A stretch of 64,000 bases of DNA from Pseudomonas sp. gcc21. Its GTDB lineage: Bacteria > Pseudomonadota > Gammaproteobacteria > Pseudomonadales > Pseudomonadaceae. This document shows positions 48,605-57,357 of this stretch, piece after piece. Both the position numbers and the translations under genes were made by a program. Position 1 is the stretch's first letter. The number at the start of each line of letters is the position of its first letter. The stretch spans positions 1,984,001 to 2,048,000 of the forward strand of contig NZ_CP051625.1 in NCBI RefSeq assembly GCF_012844345.1. Reading direction: 5' to 3'. The notes under the pieces were generated by a model, which searched no databases, had not been told where the DNA came from, and saw only the letters and a list, made by a program, of their open reading frames with translations.

Positions 48605-50884
48605 TTACAGGCTTTCGAACTCACCGTCATTATAAGTAATAATCACAGCGCCAGTTTTATCATCCAAGGTAGCGTATTGCTTGCCTTGCCAGGTGATGTT
48701 GCCGGTCAGGGTTTTATCGCCATCCTGCTTCGCTTCAGTCAGCGTTAGCGTGACGTTGTTGTGGTTGGTCAAGGTCGCCGACTGCAAATCGCCTTGCTTG
48801 CCGTTGTATACCAAGTCGAATCGCTGGCCATCCTCATAGTTTAATGATGCAGATCCGATGATACTTTCCAGTCCGTTGTTTTTGGCGTTTGCGGTCACTT
48901 TTATTGGATAGTTCATACCGTGCAAATGCATAGCATAGGATACAGTTAAGCTAATAACACCAGAATCGGACGCATCGCAGTCGCTTATATCCTTAAGTTG
49001 CCCGCTGTAATATTCGTTTTCTATACACGTACCTGCCAGATCAGCCGCATTGAGAGAGGCAGAAGCTTCAAGGTAGTTTTGTTCGCTTTTAAGCTGTCCC
49101 GATATTACCAGACCGGCATGCCCTACCGATAGTTCCGAATTTGATTCGTCATAGTCATTCCCATCGGTGTACTCAGACATAAATTTTAGATTGTTTATAT
49201 CTAGCTCCAGCTTACCATCGAAACTGACATAATGCTCGCCGCTAACAACCATTTTTACGTCGAGAAGAGTTTTCAAGTCGGTAATTTCATACCGCTCTTT
49301 ATCATAGTCATTACCGTAATATGTGCTTTTCCAGTCCGAGCTATTATCGACAACAAGGCTACCTTTAAGTAGCGACCCAGTTTTTATGTTGATCGTGACC
49401 TGATCTGTAGCAACCGAGCCTTCCAGTGATATGTCAGCTTCCGCAGTACCGGCTTGAGTCCAACTTCCTTCAGCTGAGTCATAATGAGGATCGAAATAAT
49501 CAGGCTCTTCGAGACCTTCTTCTACAATCTCATCAGAGTAGTTAACTTTGGCGGCCAGATCCAAATATACCGGAATTGTGCGTAGCTGCCCTTCTTCTGA
49601 AATAGCAGTGTCTACAGTCTGACGAACAAAGTAGTTGGCGGAAACACGCTGCACGGTCAGTCCATCGTACTCAAAACTGTTCGCGTCGCTACCGTTTTGG
49701 TTCTCTTCAAGGGCTTGAGCGATTGCGCGCAAAGCGGCGCTAACTGCTTTAGTCGAGGCTTTAGCTTCAGGCGCGTTCAATTGAGCTACCAGCTCCACCT
49801 CTTCCCGAAAGCCTTGGAGGTTCTCCTCCAGCACTGCGAGGTTCGCCAAATCGCGAACCTGTTGCACAAAAGCTTTAGTGGCAGGAAGCCCCTCCAAACC
49901 AAGATCGGCAGGCGCGGCCCCCTTAGATGGAGTGGTCGAACCAAGCGCCGCATCCGCCTTTCCTGCTTCAAGGTTGCTTTTGACCGATGATAAAGCCGGG
50001 AGATCAACTTTTTGCTTCGCAGCTTGTGCCTCGATCTGGGCGGTAATTTGTACAGCCTGCTCCAGAATACTCTCGATGCTGGGTCCGCCAGCGCTTGAAG
50101 CAGCGTCCGCTACCCCATCCTTACTGTATTGAGCGGCGAAGCCTGCGAATGCTTCCAGCATGGATTTGCCTGGAACGCTCGCGACCGCTGCGGAGACCAG
50201 GTTGTAACCAGCCTGCGCGCTATCAGCAGCGGCTACAGCTCTGGCGTCGGTCAGATCAACAACCTTCAACGCTGTCAGATCGCTTTGCAGATTGAACCGG
50301 TTCGCAACGCGCGTGTTGGAACTAAGAGCGACTTGTTTCGGGTCCGCGGAAGGAGAGCTCTGCAACGTGGCGAGTGCCAGGTCAGCGGCGATGCTGGTCA
50401 ATGGCGTAGCGCTGATCTGCACTGTATCGGTGGTAACACCTGGAGAGATGGCAAGCAGCTTGAAGTTGGCTGGCGCGGAGAAATCTGTACCGAAGGTCAC
50501 AGCCTCGGTACTGTCCGACTTGGGTACGCAAATAGCTATGTCGCAGCGGATAAGAGTGCCATTTTTTGCCGAGATCTCGAGCAGTAGAGCTTGGCCGCTA
50601 TAGCTGGAAGGCAGTTTCAGGCTATAGGTGCCATCGCTCTTGGTTTCGGCCTCAGCGATAAGGTCACCTTTACCATTTGCTCCCACCAGATAGGCCTTTA
50701 CCAGTCCGCCTTTGACGATACCTTTAGCGGCAGTACCATTGATTGTGCTCTGCGGCTGTGCAGTGCCTGCACCACCAGTGCCACCAGTATCATCACTGCC
50801 GCCACCGCCGCCGCCGCCACATGCCGACAACACAAGTGCCGAAGAGATCGCGATTGCCAGAGGCCACTTCTTGATTTGTTTCAT
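48605..50884 (-). CDS. Large lipoprotein of unknown function
   Basis: A 759-residue lipoprotein. The lipobox LVLSAC puts the lipidated Cys at about 22, followed by a glycine/aspartate tether (seven Gly, then SDDTGGTGG), a feature often seen in surface-exposed lipoproteins. Residues about 45-125 look like a carboxypeptidase-regulatory-type beta sandwich (GIVKGGLVKAYLVG, DGTYSLKLPSS). A helical middle (about 130-400) is followed by a long beta-rich C-terminal half with acidic strands and repeating SVATDQVTINIKTGS and LKTLLDVKMVVSGEHYV type segments. No catalytic motif is seen. The second half is visibly more A/T-rich. Together with the barrel gene downstream it may form a surface complex; this is inferred. 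Confidence 0.8.
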   Translation of the reverse strand: MKQIKKWPLAIAISSALVLSACGGGGGGGSDDTGGTGGAGTAQPQSTINGTAAKGIVKGGLVKAYLVGANGKGDLIAEAETKSDGTYSLKLPSSYSGQALLLEISAKNGTLIRCDIAICVPKSDSTEAVTFGTDFSAPANFKLLAISPGVTTDTVQISATPLTSIAADLALATLQSSPSADPKQVALSSNTRVANRFNLQSDLTALKVVDLTDARAVAAADSAQAGYNLVSAAVASVPGKSMLEAFAGFAAQYSKDGVADAASSAGGPSIESILEQAVQITAQIEAQAAKQKVDLPALSSVKSNLEAGKADAALGSTTPSKGAAPADLGLEGLPATKAFVQQVRDLANLAVLEENLQGFREEVELVAQLNAPEAKASTKAVSAALRAIAQALEENQNGSDANSFEYDGLTVQRVSANYFVRQTVDTAISEEGQLRTIPVYLDLAAKVNYSDEIVEEGLEEPDYFDPHYDSAEGSWTQAGTAEADISLEGSVATDQVTINIKTGSLLKGSLVVDNSSDWKSTYYGNDYDKERYEITDLKTLLDVKMVVSGEHYVSFDGKLELDINNLKFMSEYTDGNDYDESNSELSVGHAGLVISGQLKSEQNYLEASASLNAADLAGTCIENEYYSGQLKDISDCDASDSGVISLTVSYAMHLHGMNYPIKVTANAKNNGLESIIGSASLNYEDGQRFDLVYNGKQGDLQSATLTNHNNVTLTLTEAKQDGDKTLTGNITWQGKQYATLDDKTGAVIITYNDGEFESL

Positions 50885-51235
50885 CTACCTTCCTTGTACC
50901 ACGAGTAATAGACGCAAAGGCACCAGCCATGATTAGACATGGCGCCTGAGCGAGATCGAGTAGTTGAGAAGATCAGAAAGGGGTTTCCGAAGCGCGAATC
51001 TATCGCAAGTCTCAGCAACATTAAGCCTTCATTGGCTGCAGCAGGACCAGAGGAAATCCGTTTCAGTCTCTTCCGGGCCAAAGGATATATCATTTTGATA
51101 TCACATCGCACGCCATTGTTGCAGCTCCCTCGCCTTGGCTACGCTTACATTTATCCAATCTCCAGGGTGAGCAAAACCCCTGGCAACATGGTCCAACAAC
51201 TTTGCTCACTGCCTCCCGCAACAATAGGAACGCCT

Positions 51236-51610
51236 ATGTCGATCTTCAAAACAAAATTTTTCTCCAGCCCTGTCTTCCTGTCCGGCCTTGCATTGGCCTG
51301 CGCCGTGAATATCAGCCAAGCTCAGGACAAGGCCCCGATGGACGACTCTGAAACGCAACTCGCCAAGTTTGGCGGTGCCATGCATTTGACGGCTTCAAAA
51401 TGCGGCGGTTATTCAGAAGATCAGCTCAACGAACTCAAGTCGCAGCAGAAGCAGACCCTCGCACAAAATGGCATGGACGGAGATAGCTTCGAGCAAGCGT
51501 ATGCGGCGGGTATGAAAGAAGCAGAAGCACGATGGGAAGGTCTGTCCGAAGCAGAGCAGAAAAAGACCTGTGATGAGGTTCGGGATCAATCCAACCAGAT
51601 GACCGAGTAG
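51236..51610 (+). CDS. Small exported protein of unknown function
   Basis: A 124-residue protein with a signal peptide (MSIFKTKFFSSPVFLSG, cleavage near SQA-QD). The mature part is short, charged and helical (LNELKSQQKQTLAQNG, AAGMKEAEARWEGLSEAEQKKTCDE in pieces) with two cysteines that may pair (SKCGGYS, KKTCDE). The start is the ATG at 51236 behind TAGGAA. No family recognised. The region 50885-51235 before it shows no gene. Confidence 0.7.
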   Translation: MSIFKTKFFSSPVFLSGLALACAVNISQAQDKAPMDDSETQLAKFGGAMHLTASKCGGYSEDQLNELKSQQKQTLAQNGMDGDSFEQAYAAGMKEAEARWEGLSEAEQKKTCDEVRDQSNQMTE

Positions 51611-51909
51611 GCCGGCGGTTGTATCCGAAACGGCACCGAAAGCGGCTATCAGCATCAGACTGGAATCTGAACAGTGTCAGCATCGCTATGCAGGGCGAAC
51701 ATGCCCAGCATAGCAGCGGTGCCTTTCTACTCCCTGCCAACCCTTCCTGTTCCGGACCCTGCGTCACCGCTCTAGATCAGTACATCCGCTGGCCAGCGGG
51801 CCGGGGTGAACTATACTCCGGCAGTACGAGGCCCTTGCACGCATAACTTAGCAATGTTTATGAGCGCATTCGCTCAAGGCATTACTGGATCAGCAATGAG
51901 GAACCCGCC

Positions 51910-52341
51910 GTGACCGCGACTGTCGACCGCCATTACCCGCATCGAACTATTCACCCGTTACATGCCACCCTACTCGCCGGCACCATTCCGCTCTTTCTTG
52001 GCGCGCTGTTGAGTGACGTTGCCTATTACAACACCTACCAGATTCAATGGAGCAACTTCGCCTCGTGGCTGCTCGCTGGCGGCCTGGTATTCAACGGTTT
52101 GGCAATATTATGCGCGATCATTGGCGTATTTCGCGCCGGCGCCCAGCGCGGAAAATACATCCTGTATCTCGTCCTTCTGATCGCGACCTGGATCCTGGGC
52201 TTTATCGACGCGCTTCAGCATGCCAAGGATGCCTGGGCGGTCATGCCCACCGGCCTTGTGCTCACGGTTATCGTCACCTTGCTCGCCTGTGCCGCCACCT
52301 GGCTTGGCCTTACCCACCTTCGCTCGGGAGCAGCAGAATGA
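51910..52341 (+). CDS. DUF2231-type inner-membrane protein
   Basis: A 143-residue membrane protein with four hydrophobic segments (LHATLLAGTIPLFLGALLSD, WLLAGGLVFNGLAILCAIIGVF, YILYLVLLIATWILGFIDAL, LVLTVIVTLLACAATWLGL in pieces) and the HPLHA-type N-terminal motif of the DUF2231 family. It starts with GTG at 51910 behind GAGGAA. Its stop overlaps the start of the following sugar-dehydrogenase lipoprotein gene (ATGA), and the two pair up in many proteobacteria; a redox/membrane partner role is inferred. The gap 51611-51909 shows no gene. Confidence 0.82.
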   Translation: MTATVDRHYPHRTIHPLHATLLAGTIPLFLGALLSDVAYYNTYQIQWSNFASWLLAGGLVFNGLAILCAIIGVFRAGAQRGKYILYLVLLIATWILGFIDALQHAKDAWAVMPTGLVLTVIVTLLACAATWLGLTHLRSGAAE

Positions 52342-53630
52342 AATATTCGAAAACGCTATCGTTGAGCTTGCTGGCGATGATGCTGGGCGCCTGTGGCGGT
52401 GAACAACAGGAATCAGCGAAACTGCATGGCCCCGATCCCGAACTGCCCGAACCCCAGCGCGGCCTGTTGCCGAGTATGGAAATTGCCGAACCGGAACAAT
52501 GGGGCGATAAACAACCCATCGTCCCCGATGGATTCACCGTAACGGCCATTGCCACGGAGCTGAAGATTCCTCGACAGACGCTGGTACTTCCCAACGGCGA
52601 TATTCTGGTGGCCGAAGGCCGTGGGGGTAATGCTCCAAAGCTCAAGCCAAAAGACGTGATCGCCGGCTACATAAAGGCCAAAGGCAACACCTCTGTTGAA
52701 AGCGGAAACCGGCTGACATTGCTGCGTGACAGCAATGGCGATGGTACGTACGAAGAACAGGGCGTCTTCGCGGATGATCTCAACGCTCCCTATGGGCTCG
52801 CCTTCCACGACGGCAATCTGTATGTCGCCAACCAGGACGCGCTGGTGCGCTTCGATTATGAGGAAGGCCAGACCAGGGCCAACGGCGAGCCAGAGAAAAT
52901 TGTCGACCTGCCCTCCGAGATCAATCATCACTGGACGAAGGCAATGACCATCAGCCCCGACGGACGCTTTGTGTACGTCGGCATAGGCTCCAATAGCAAT
53001 ATCACCGAACGCGGCATGGAGGCTGAGGTGGATCGGGCTATGGTTTGGGAAATCAACACCGAAACGGGCGCTTACAAGCCCTACGCCACGGGTTTGCGCA
53101 ACCCCACCGCGCTTGCTATTCAACCTGGAACCGGTCAACTCTGGGCAGTGGTGAACGAGCGCGATGAGCTCGGGCCGGACCTCGTGCCGGACTACCTTAC
53201 CTCCGTGCAGGAGGGCGGGTTCTACGGTTGGCCCTATAGCTACTGGGGCCAGAATGTCGACCCGCGGGTACGCCCGCAGGATCCGGACAAGGTCGCCGAA
53301 ACCATTACGCCCGATTACAGCCTGGGCTCGCATGTGGCCGCGCTTGGCCTGGACTTCTCATCAGACGTCATGGGCGCGGACTTTGCGGAAGGCGTCTTCA
53401 TTGGCGAGCACGGTAGCTGGAATCGGAAGAACCCGGTCGGCTACAAGGTGATATTCGTACCGTTCAGCAATGGCAGCCCTTCAGGCGAGCCTGTCGACTT
53501 TGTTACGGGTTTCCGCGATGAGGACGGCACAACCCGTGGTCGGCCTGTTGGTGTAACCGTCGATCCACGTGGCGCGCTGATTGTTGCAGATGATCTGTCG
53601 AATACCGTCTGGCGCGTGACAGCGCAATAA
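52338..53630 (+). CDS. PQQ-dependent sugar (sorbosone-type) dehydrogenase lipoprotein
   Basis: A 430-residue lipoprotein with lipobox MMLGAC (Cys at 19). The mature domain is a six-bladed beta-propeller of the soluble glucose/L-sorbosone dehydrogenase family (VLPNGDILVAEGRGG, YGLAFHDGNLYVAN, YVGIGSNSNITERG, GLRNPTALAIQPGTGQLWAVVNERDELG in pieces, GEHGSWNRKNPVGY, GRPVGVTVDPRGALIVADD). The ERD and GEHGSWNR motifs lie near the PQQ/calcium site in relatives. It should oxidise an aldose or similar substrate in the periplasm and feed the respiratory chain. No PQQ synthesis genes are in the window. Translationally coupled to the DUF2231 gene. Confidence 0.88.
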   Translation: MKYSKTLSLSLLAMMLGACGGEQQESAKLHGPDPELPEPQRGLLPSMEIAEPEQWGDKQPIVPDGFTVTAIATELKIPRQTLVLPNGDILVAEGRGGNAPKLKPKDVIAGYIKAKGNTSVESGNRLTLLRDSNGDGTYEEQGVFADDLNAPYGLAFHDGNLYVANQDALVRFDYEEGQTRANGEPEKIVDLPSEINHHWTKAMTISPDGRFVYVGIGSNSNITERGMEAEVDRAMVWEINTETGAYKPYATGLRNPTALAIQPGTGQLWAVVNERDELGPDLVPDYLTSVQEGGFYGWPYSYWGQNVDPRVRPQDPDKVAETITPDYSLGSHVAALGLDFSSDVMGADFAEGVFIGEHGSWNRKNPVGYKVIFVPFSNGSPSGEPVDFVTGFRDEDGTTRGRPVGVTVDPRGALIVADDLSNTVWRVTAQ

Positions 53631-53638
53631 CACGTCAG

Positions 53639-53674
53639 GTGAGGCCAGCGCGCGCAGGCTGCGTTGGTCTCACC
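53639..53674. terminator. Long hairpin between convergent genes
   Basis: GGTGAGGCCAGCGC and GCGTTGGTCTCACC pair over 14 bases with two G-T wobbles. No T run, but its place between two convergent stop codons suggests a shared terminator. Confidence 0.5.
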
Positions 53675-53694
53675 CGCCCTGTATTCAGTCAGCC

Positions 53695-55836
53695 TTACAG
53701 ATAGCGCCCCCAGCGCAACTCCACAGCGCCCGGCGTCGCTTCGCCGGGCGCTCCGCTCGTGCCGCCAACTTCGTTGATAACGGTACCGCCAGCAGGATCA
53801 TATCGCTGCTGCAGTTCGACCGGGACCTGCAAGTTGATGGTCGTGCTGGCCCCCATCATGTTTATGGTCGTCCCGTTATTGCGCTGGGCCAGCGAAGATA
53901 CATACCCGTACAACCTGGCATTCCCGGAACTACTGAACAGATTGCCCGCTTTGGTCGCGCCAAATACCGCTTTCTCAACACGTATATCGCCGCCGGAATA
54001 TAAACTGCTGGCGCAACCGCCCTGGCTGCCAGACGGGCAACTCCCCGCGAGCAGGGCAAAGTTACCGATAGCACCGTATGCGCGATGGTCGTAACCGCCA
54101 TCTTCGCAAAACTCGGTTGGTCGAAACGCATAGACAGGGTTGTTGCACACGCCCAGGGCCGTATGCCCCTCCACAGTGACGCCATCACGACCGGCATAAT
54201 TCGGCGCGAAGACTGCCCCGCCTGCAGTGTTGACATGAAGGTTGCCTGTCGCGATGAACGTATTGGTATAGGTCCCACTCCCGATCTCCATATCTCCATC
54301 TACCAATACAATGCCCGGGGCATGGCTATCGCCGTTGAAACTCCAGACATTATTGCGGCTGAACTGAGGTAATGGAGTGGTGTTGTTATGCGAGTGGCCT
54401 AACCGCGCAACGCAATGGCTATCCGTCTCGTCCCGGCGCGACGGTGCGTTGTTATTGATACAGGCGTAACCGGCCACGGTACGGCTGGTCCAGCCCGGGT
54501 TAGCGGGATCGATAATATTGGCGCTACGAAAGTAATAACCGTTCCGGCGCACGTCCAACGGGTTCAGCTCCTCGGCTGAGTCCCGGATACCGTCAACGCC
54601 CTGAATCTCGACTCGTACCTCCCCGTTTCTTATTGAATAGATGTAATTGGCGATATCACGCAGCCTGTTGGCATCGAACGTTTCTGGCTCCACTTCCACG
54701 GGCGGCACAGGATCCAGCAGCACGGGCTGACTGGTTTTGGTAGCCGAGCGCCTGCAGGACGAGTTATTGGTAAAACTGCCGCCATAGGTGGCCGTGCTCC
54801 ACTCCGGGGAGCATTTGTTTATGAGCAGATCACCCTCCGCCTGGACACGCCCCACACTGACACTGCTGTTGAACTCAACATGATTTTTCGAATAGATGTT
54901 CGCGATGCGCGGTGACGGATACGTGCGTACCCCAAAGGACGACGGAATCGAGCACAGCTGCGCAGCGCCGGTCGCGCACTGGGCCACCCCGGTCGGCGTG
55001 TTGGCCAGCGCTCGGATATCGCCGTGCACACCGCCGGTCACCTCGACCGAGCCATTTGCAATGATCGACTGGCTGTTGATGGTGTTCGCCAGACAGGCAT
55101 TGCGTGTCGCTTTGACATTCTCCACGGTGAAGCTGCCATTGCTCACCTGCACATCACAATTGGCATGCATTTCCAGAAAATCAGTCGAGGAGCCCCCGAC
55201 GAAACGTATCGACCGGGTTGAGCGGATCGCATCGATCCCGCCGGCGGACAACCCACCCAGATTGACGTCGCCATCCACTGTAATCTGGTAACGCTCACCG
55301 GGAAGCGTCAGCACGCGCAGATCACCGCTAATATTGAGGCCGTCCCGGAACTGAATTACCCGACGATCCGGTTGCGGCCCCTCCCCTTCGGTTAACCCTG
55401 GCGGCGTGATCTGATACACCGTTTCAAGCGTGGTAGTTGCGGCGGCTCGGGAGCCCTGCGCAGCGGTGGCGGTTATGTGCAGCGTCAAAGAGCGGGCAGA
55501 TGGCGAAGTCTCTTCATAGCCGGCGAGCCGCAATGCAATATCATCCAGCCCGGCCATGCTCAGCGAACCCGGCTGCGTCCGCGCCGCCTCGTCAAAGGCC
55601 TGCCAGTCACCGTGGGTTTGTATGACCTGTTCCAGATACTCACCAAAGGCGTCAGCCGCCAGCCAGGCGCGTTTTTGCGCCATGGTTTGCGCGTGCAGGC
55701 TGGTACTCAGCTCTTGGCTGGAGCGTAAATGTGAAACGCCGACAAGCGTAGCGGAGGCAAGCGACAAACCAAGCAGAACGACCGTGAGTATGGTCGCGAT
55801 GCCCTGTTGGTTCTTGGCCGAAAACGGAAAACTCAT
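53695..55836 (-). CDS. Large PilX/GspK-like minor pilin with beta-rich body
   Basis: A 713-residue protein with a prepilin-type start: MSFPFSAKNQQG, then IATILTVVLLGLSLASATLVG, so PilD should cut after Gly12. Position 5 of the mature protein is Leu, not Glu, as in tip pilins PilX and GspK. The helix continues as in PilX (MAQKRAWLAADAFGEYLEQ). The remaining 550 residues are beta-rich with short parallel-helix-like repeats (NISGDLRV, TVDGDVNLGGL, VEVTGGVHGDIRA, VQAEGDLLINK) and about a dozen cysteines. PilX-type pilins are usually below 200 residues, so this is greatly enlarged. It is the last gene of the five-gene pilin operon, eight bases after the PilW-like gene. A pilus-tip adhesin role is inferred. 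Confidence 0.82.
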   Translation of the reverse strand: MSFPFSAKNQQGIATILTVVLLGLSLASATLVGVSHLRSSQELSTSLHAQTMAQKRAWLAADAFGEYLEQVIQTHGDWQAFDEAARTQPGSLSMAGLDDIALRLAGYEETSPSARSLTLHITATAAQGSRAAATTTLETVYQITPPGLTEGEGPQPDRRVIQFRDGLNISGDLRVLTLPGERYQITVDGDVNLGGLSAGGIDAIRSTRSIRFVGGSSTDFLEMHANCDVQVSNGSFTVENVKATRNACLANTINSQSIIANGSVEVTGGVHGDIRALANTPTGVAQCATGAAQLCSIPSSFGVRTYPSPRIANIYSKNHVEFNSSVSVGRVQAEGDLLINKCSPEWSTATYGGSFTNNSSCRRSATKTSQPVLLDPVPPVEVEPETFDANRLRDIANYIYSIRNGEVRVEIQGVDGIRDSAEELNPLDVRRNGYYFRSANIIDPANPGWTSRTVAGYACINNNAPSRRDETDSHCVARLGHSHNNTTPLPQFSRNNVWSFNGDSHAPGIVLVDGDMEIGSGTYTNTFIATGNLHVNTAGGAVFAPNYAGRDGVTVEGHTALGVCNNPVYAFRPTEFCEDGGYDHRAYGAIGNFALLAGSCPSGSQGGCASSLYSGGDIRVEKAVFGATKAGNLFSSSGNARLYGYVSSLAQRNNGTTINMMGASTTINLQVPVELQQRYDPAGGTVINEVGGTSGAPGEATPGAVELRWGRYL

Positions 55837-55843
55837 CCTGGCC

Positions 55844-56509
55844 TCACTGGAAGTTGATCAGACAACTACTGCTATTAATCGGCAGAAAAGTGTCGGGATT
55901 GGCAGCGTCGTACGCTTCTGCCACCGGATGATGTGCGATGAGATTGACCTTCAGCGATCCGGCGCCCGCCACACCCAGCGCCTGGCAGCGCTCTTCGATC
56001 ACTTCCATCGATTCGAAAACCGCCCCGTCGAGGCTTTTGGTATAAAGTCTGGCGCGATCCTGCTCCTGCCAGCTGCCTGACAACTCTGCACCTGCACAGG
56101 GCCTGGGTTGCAGATACTGGAGGTCACCTGCGGGCGTTATGTACAGACCCGCGCACCGTTCACCAGACGTCTGCGTTCGCCATAACAGCAATTTTCCCCG
56201 TCGGCCGGTGGAGCAGCTGCCGACGGTCAGCTGACCCTGCGCCAGGTTGGCAGAACAGAATGCGAGGTCAGCTCCCAGACTAGCTTCATCTATACCGAAC
56301 CCGGCCTCCTGCAGATGCACGTGCGCGGTCAGCACCGCCGCCGACCGGTCACCGCTCATGCGGGCGTAACTGCCTGACTCCGCTGTGGTGTGCACCACCG
56401 TACGGTACAGCGCCATCATACCCATTACCGCGATAAGCGAGATCAGCAACCCGATCATCAGGCTGATAAGCGACACGCCCTGCTGATGTTTGCGCGAGCT
56501 GGCGACCAT
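55844..56509 (-). CDS. PilW-like minor pilin lacking Glu5
   Basis: A 221-residue prepilin-like protein. The leader MVASSRKHQQG precedes VSLISLMIGLLISLIAVMGMM; mature position 5 is Ser instead of the Glu normally needed for pilin-pilin contact. The body resembles PilW (ALYRTVVHTTAESGSYARMSGDRSAAVLTAHVHLQEAGFGI in pieces) with several cysteines. The ATG at 56509, four bases after the previous stop, was chosen; an upstream in-frame GTG at 56542 is possible. It is followed closely by the 713-residue gene. Confidence 0.82.
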   Translation of the reverse strand: MVASSRKHQQGVSLISLMIGLLISLIAVMGMMALYRTVVHTTAESGSYARMSGDRSAAVLTAHVHLQEAGFGIDEASLGADLAFCSANLAQGQLTVGSCSTGRRGKLLLWRTQTSGERCAGLYITPAGDLQYLQPRPCAGAELSGSWQEQDRARLYTKSLDGAVFESMEVIEERCQALGVAGAGSLKVNLIAHHPVAEAYDAANPDTFLPINSSSCLINFQ

Positions 56510-56513
56510 ACGC

Positions 56514-56912
56514 TCAGTACCCGAGCCGGAAGCTGCCGTCACCGCCGATCAGACCAGCAGGATCGTCAGTCACAACCAGCGTATCGGTCTGCACGGTGAC
56601 GGACTTCTCGATGTTTCCGATGCGCACTTGCAGCTGCAGCGTTTCTGGCTCGCGATTGAAACCGACCGTGCCACCCGCCACGTCGAACGATTCGACGTCA
56701 GGTTCTGTAAGCAGCGCCTCTCGCAGGCCCAGCAGTACCTGGTTCTGCGTCGTGGCATAGCGTTGCGTCGAAAGCCCCTGCGTCGTAACAAACGCCAGCC
56801 CCAGCCCGGTTATTGCGACCAGCAAAATGCTGATCAAGGCTTCGATAAGCGAAACACCACGCTGGCGTGATCCGCCCAGTGAACATGCTGAATTAGTGGA
56901 ATGAGTGAACAT
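56514..56912 (-). CDS. PilV-like minor pilin
   Basis: A 132-residue prepilin-like protein. The leader ends SRQRG, then VSLIEALISILLVAITGLGLAF with Glu5 intact. The early body (GLSTQRYATTQNQVLLGLREAL) resembles PilV/GspI. The start at 56912 has GGGAGG upstream and overlaps the previous gene by 20 bases, indicating translational coupling. Confidence 0.82.
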   Translation of the reverse strand: MFTHSTNSACSLGGSRQRGVSLIEALISILLVAITGLGLAFVTTQGLSTQRYATTQNQVLLGLREALLTEPDVESFDVAGGTVGFNREPETLQLQVRIGNIEKSVTVQTDTLVVTDDPAGLIGGDGSFRLGY

Positions 56913-57357
56913 CAGTCTCACCTCCCTTCGACAGACTTGCCGTAAACGGCGCAACGGGTTGTCCGCGATTGTTCAGCTCAACAGGAAAGCTCGCCCCCGT
57001 CAGGCTCAACGCCACGCCAGATGGCAACGTGGCCCGCCACAATGCGTTATCGCAGGGACCGCTCGGGGTTGTGCACACTTTCAACTCCCTTGCCGCAGGC
57101 TCAAAGGCTATGCGCGCCGCCGGCTGATCGCCCACCGCGCCCGCCGCGTTACGCAGGGCCGCTGCCTTAGCGTGGCTGTAGCCCTGATTAAGCTGACCCG
57201 CGGCGGTGTGCAGATCGGAGTTGGTCGTCCAGGAGGATGTGAGGGGCGAAGCGGCCAGTGCCAGCAACCCGATAATCAGAAGTACCACTCCCAACTCAAT
57301 CAAGGTGACGCCGGCCTCGTGGGAACGTGTTTGCACTACCACGAGGTGAACCCGCAT
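56893..57357 (-). CDS. FimT/GspH-like minor pilin
   Basis: A 154-residue prepilin-like protein. The leader ends SHEAG, then VTLIELGVVLLIIGLLALAA with Glu5. The body follows FimT/GspH (LNQGYSHAKAAALRNAAG, ARELKVCTTPSGPCDNALWRA in pieces) with two closely spaced Cys. It overlaps both neighbours, by 22 bases upstream and 20 downstream. Confidence 0.82.
   Translation of the reverse strand: MRVHLVVVQTRSHEAGVTLIELGVVLLIIGLLALAASPLTSSWTTNSDLHTAAGQLNQGYSHAKAAALRNAAGAVGDQPAARIAFEPAARELKVCTTPSGPCDNALWRATLPSGVALSLTGASFPVELNNRGQPVAPFTASLSKGGETDVHSFH

Noticed and set aside
53639..53674. Small RNA at the convergent hairpin
   Set aside because: No promoter was recognised and the position between two stop codons is explained by a terminator.
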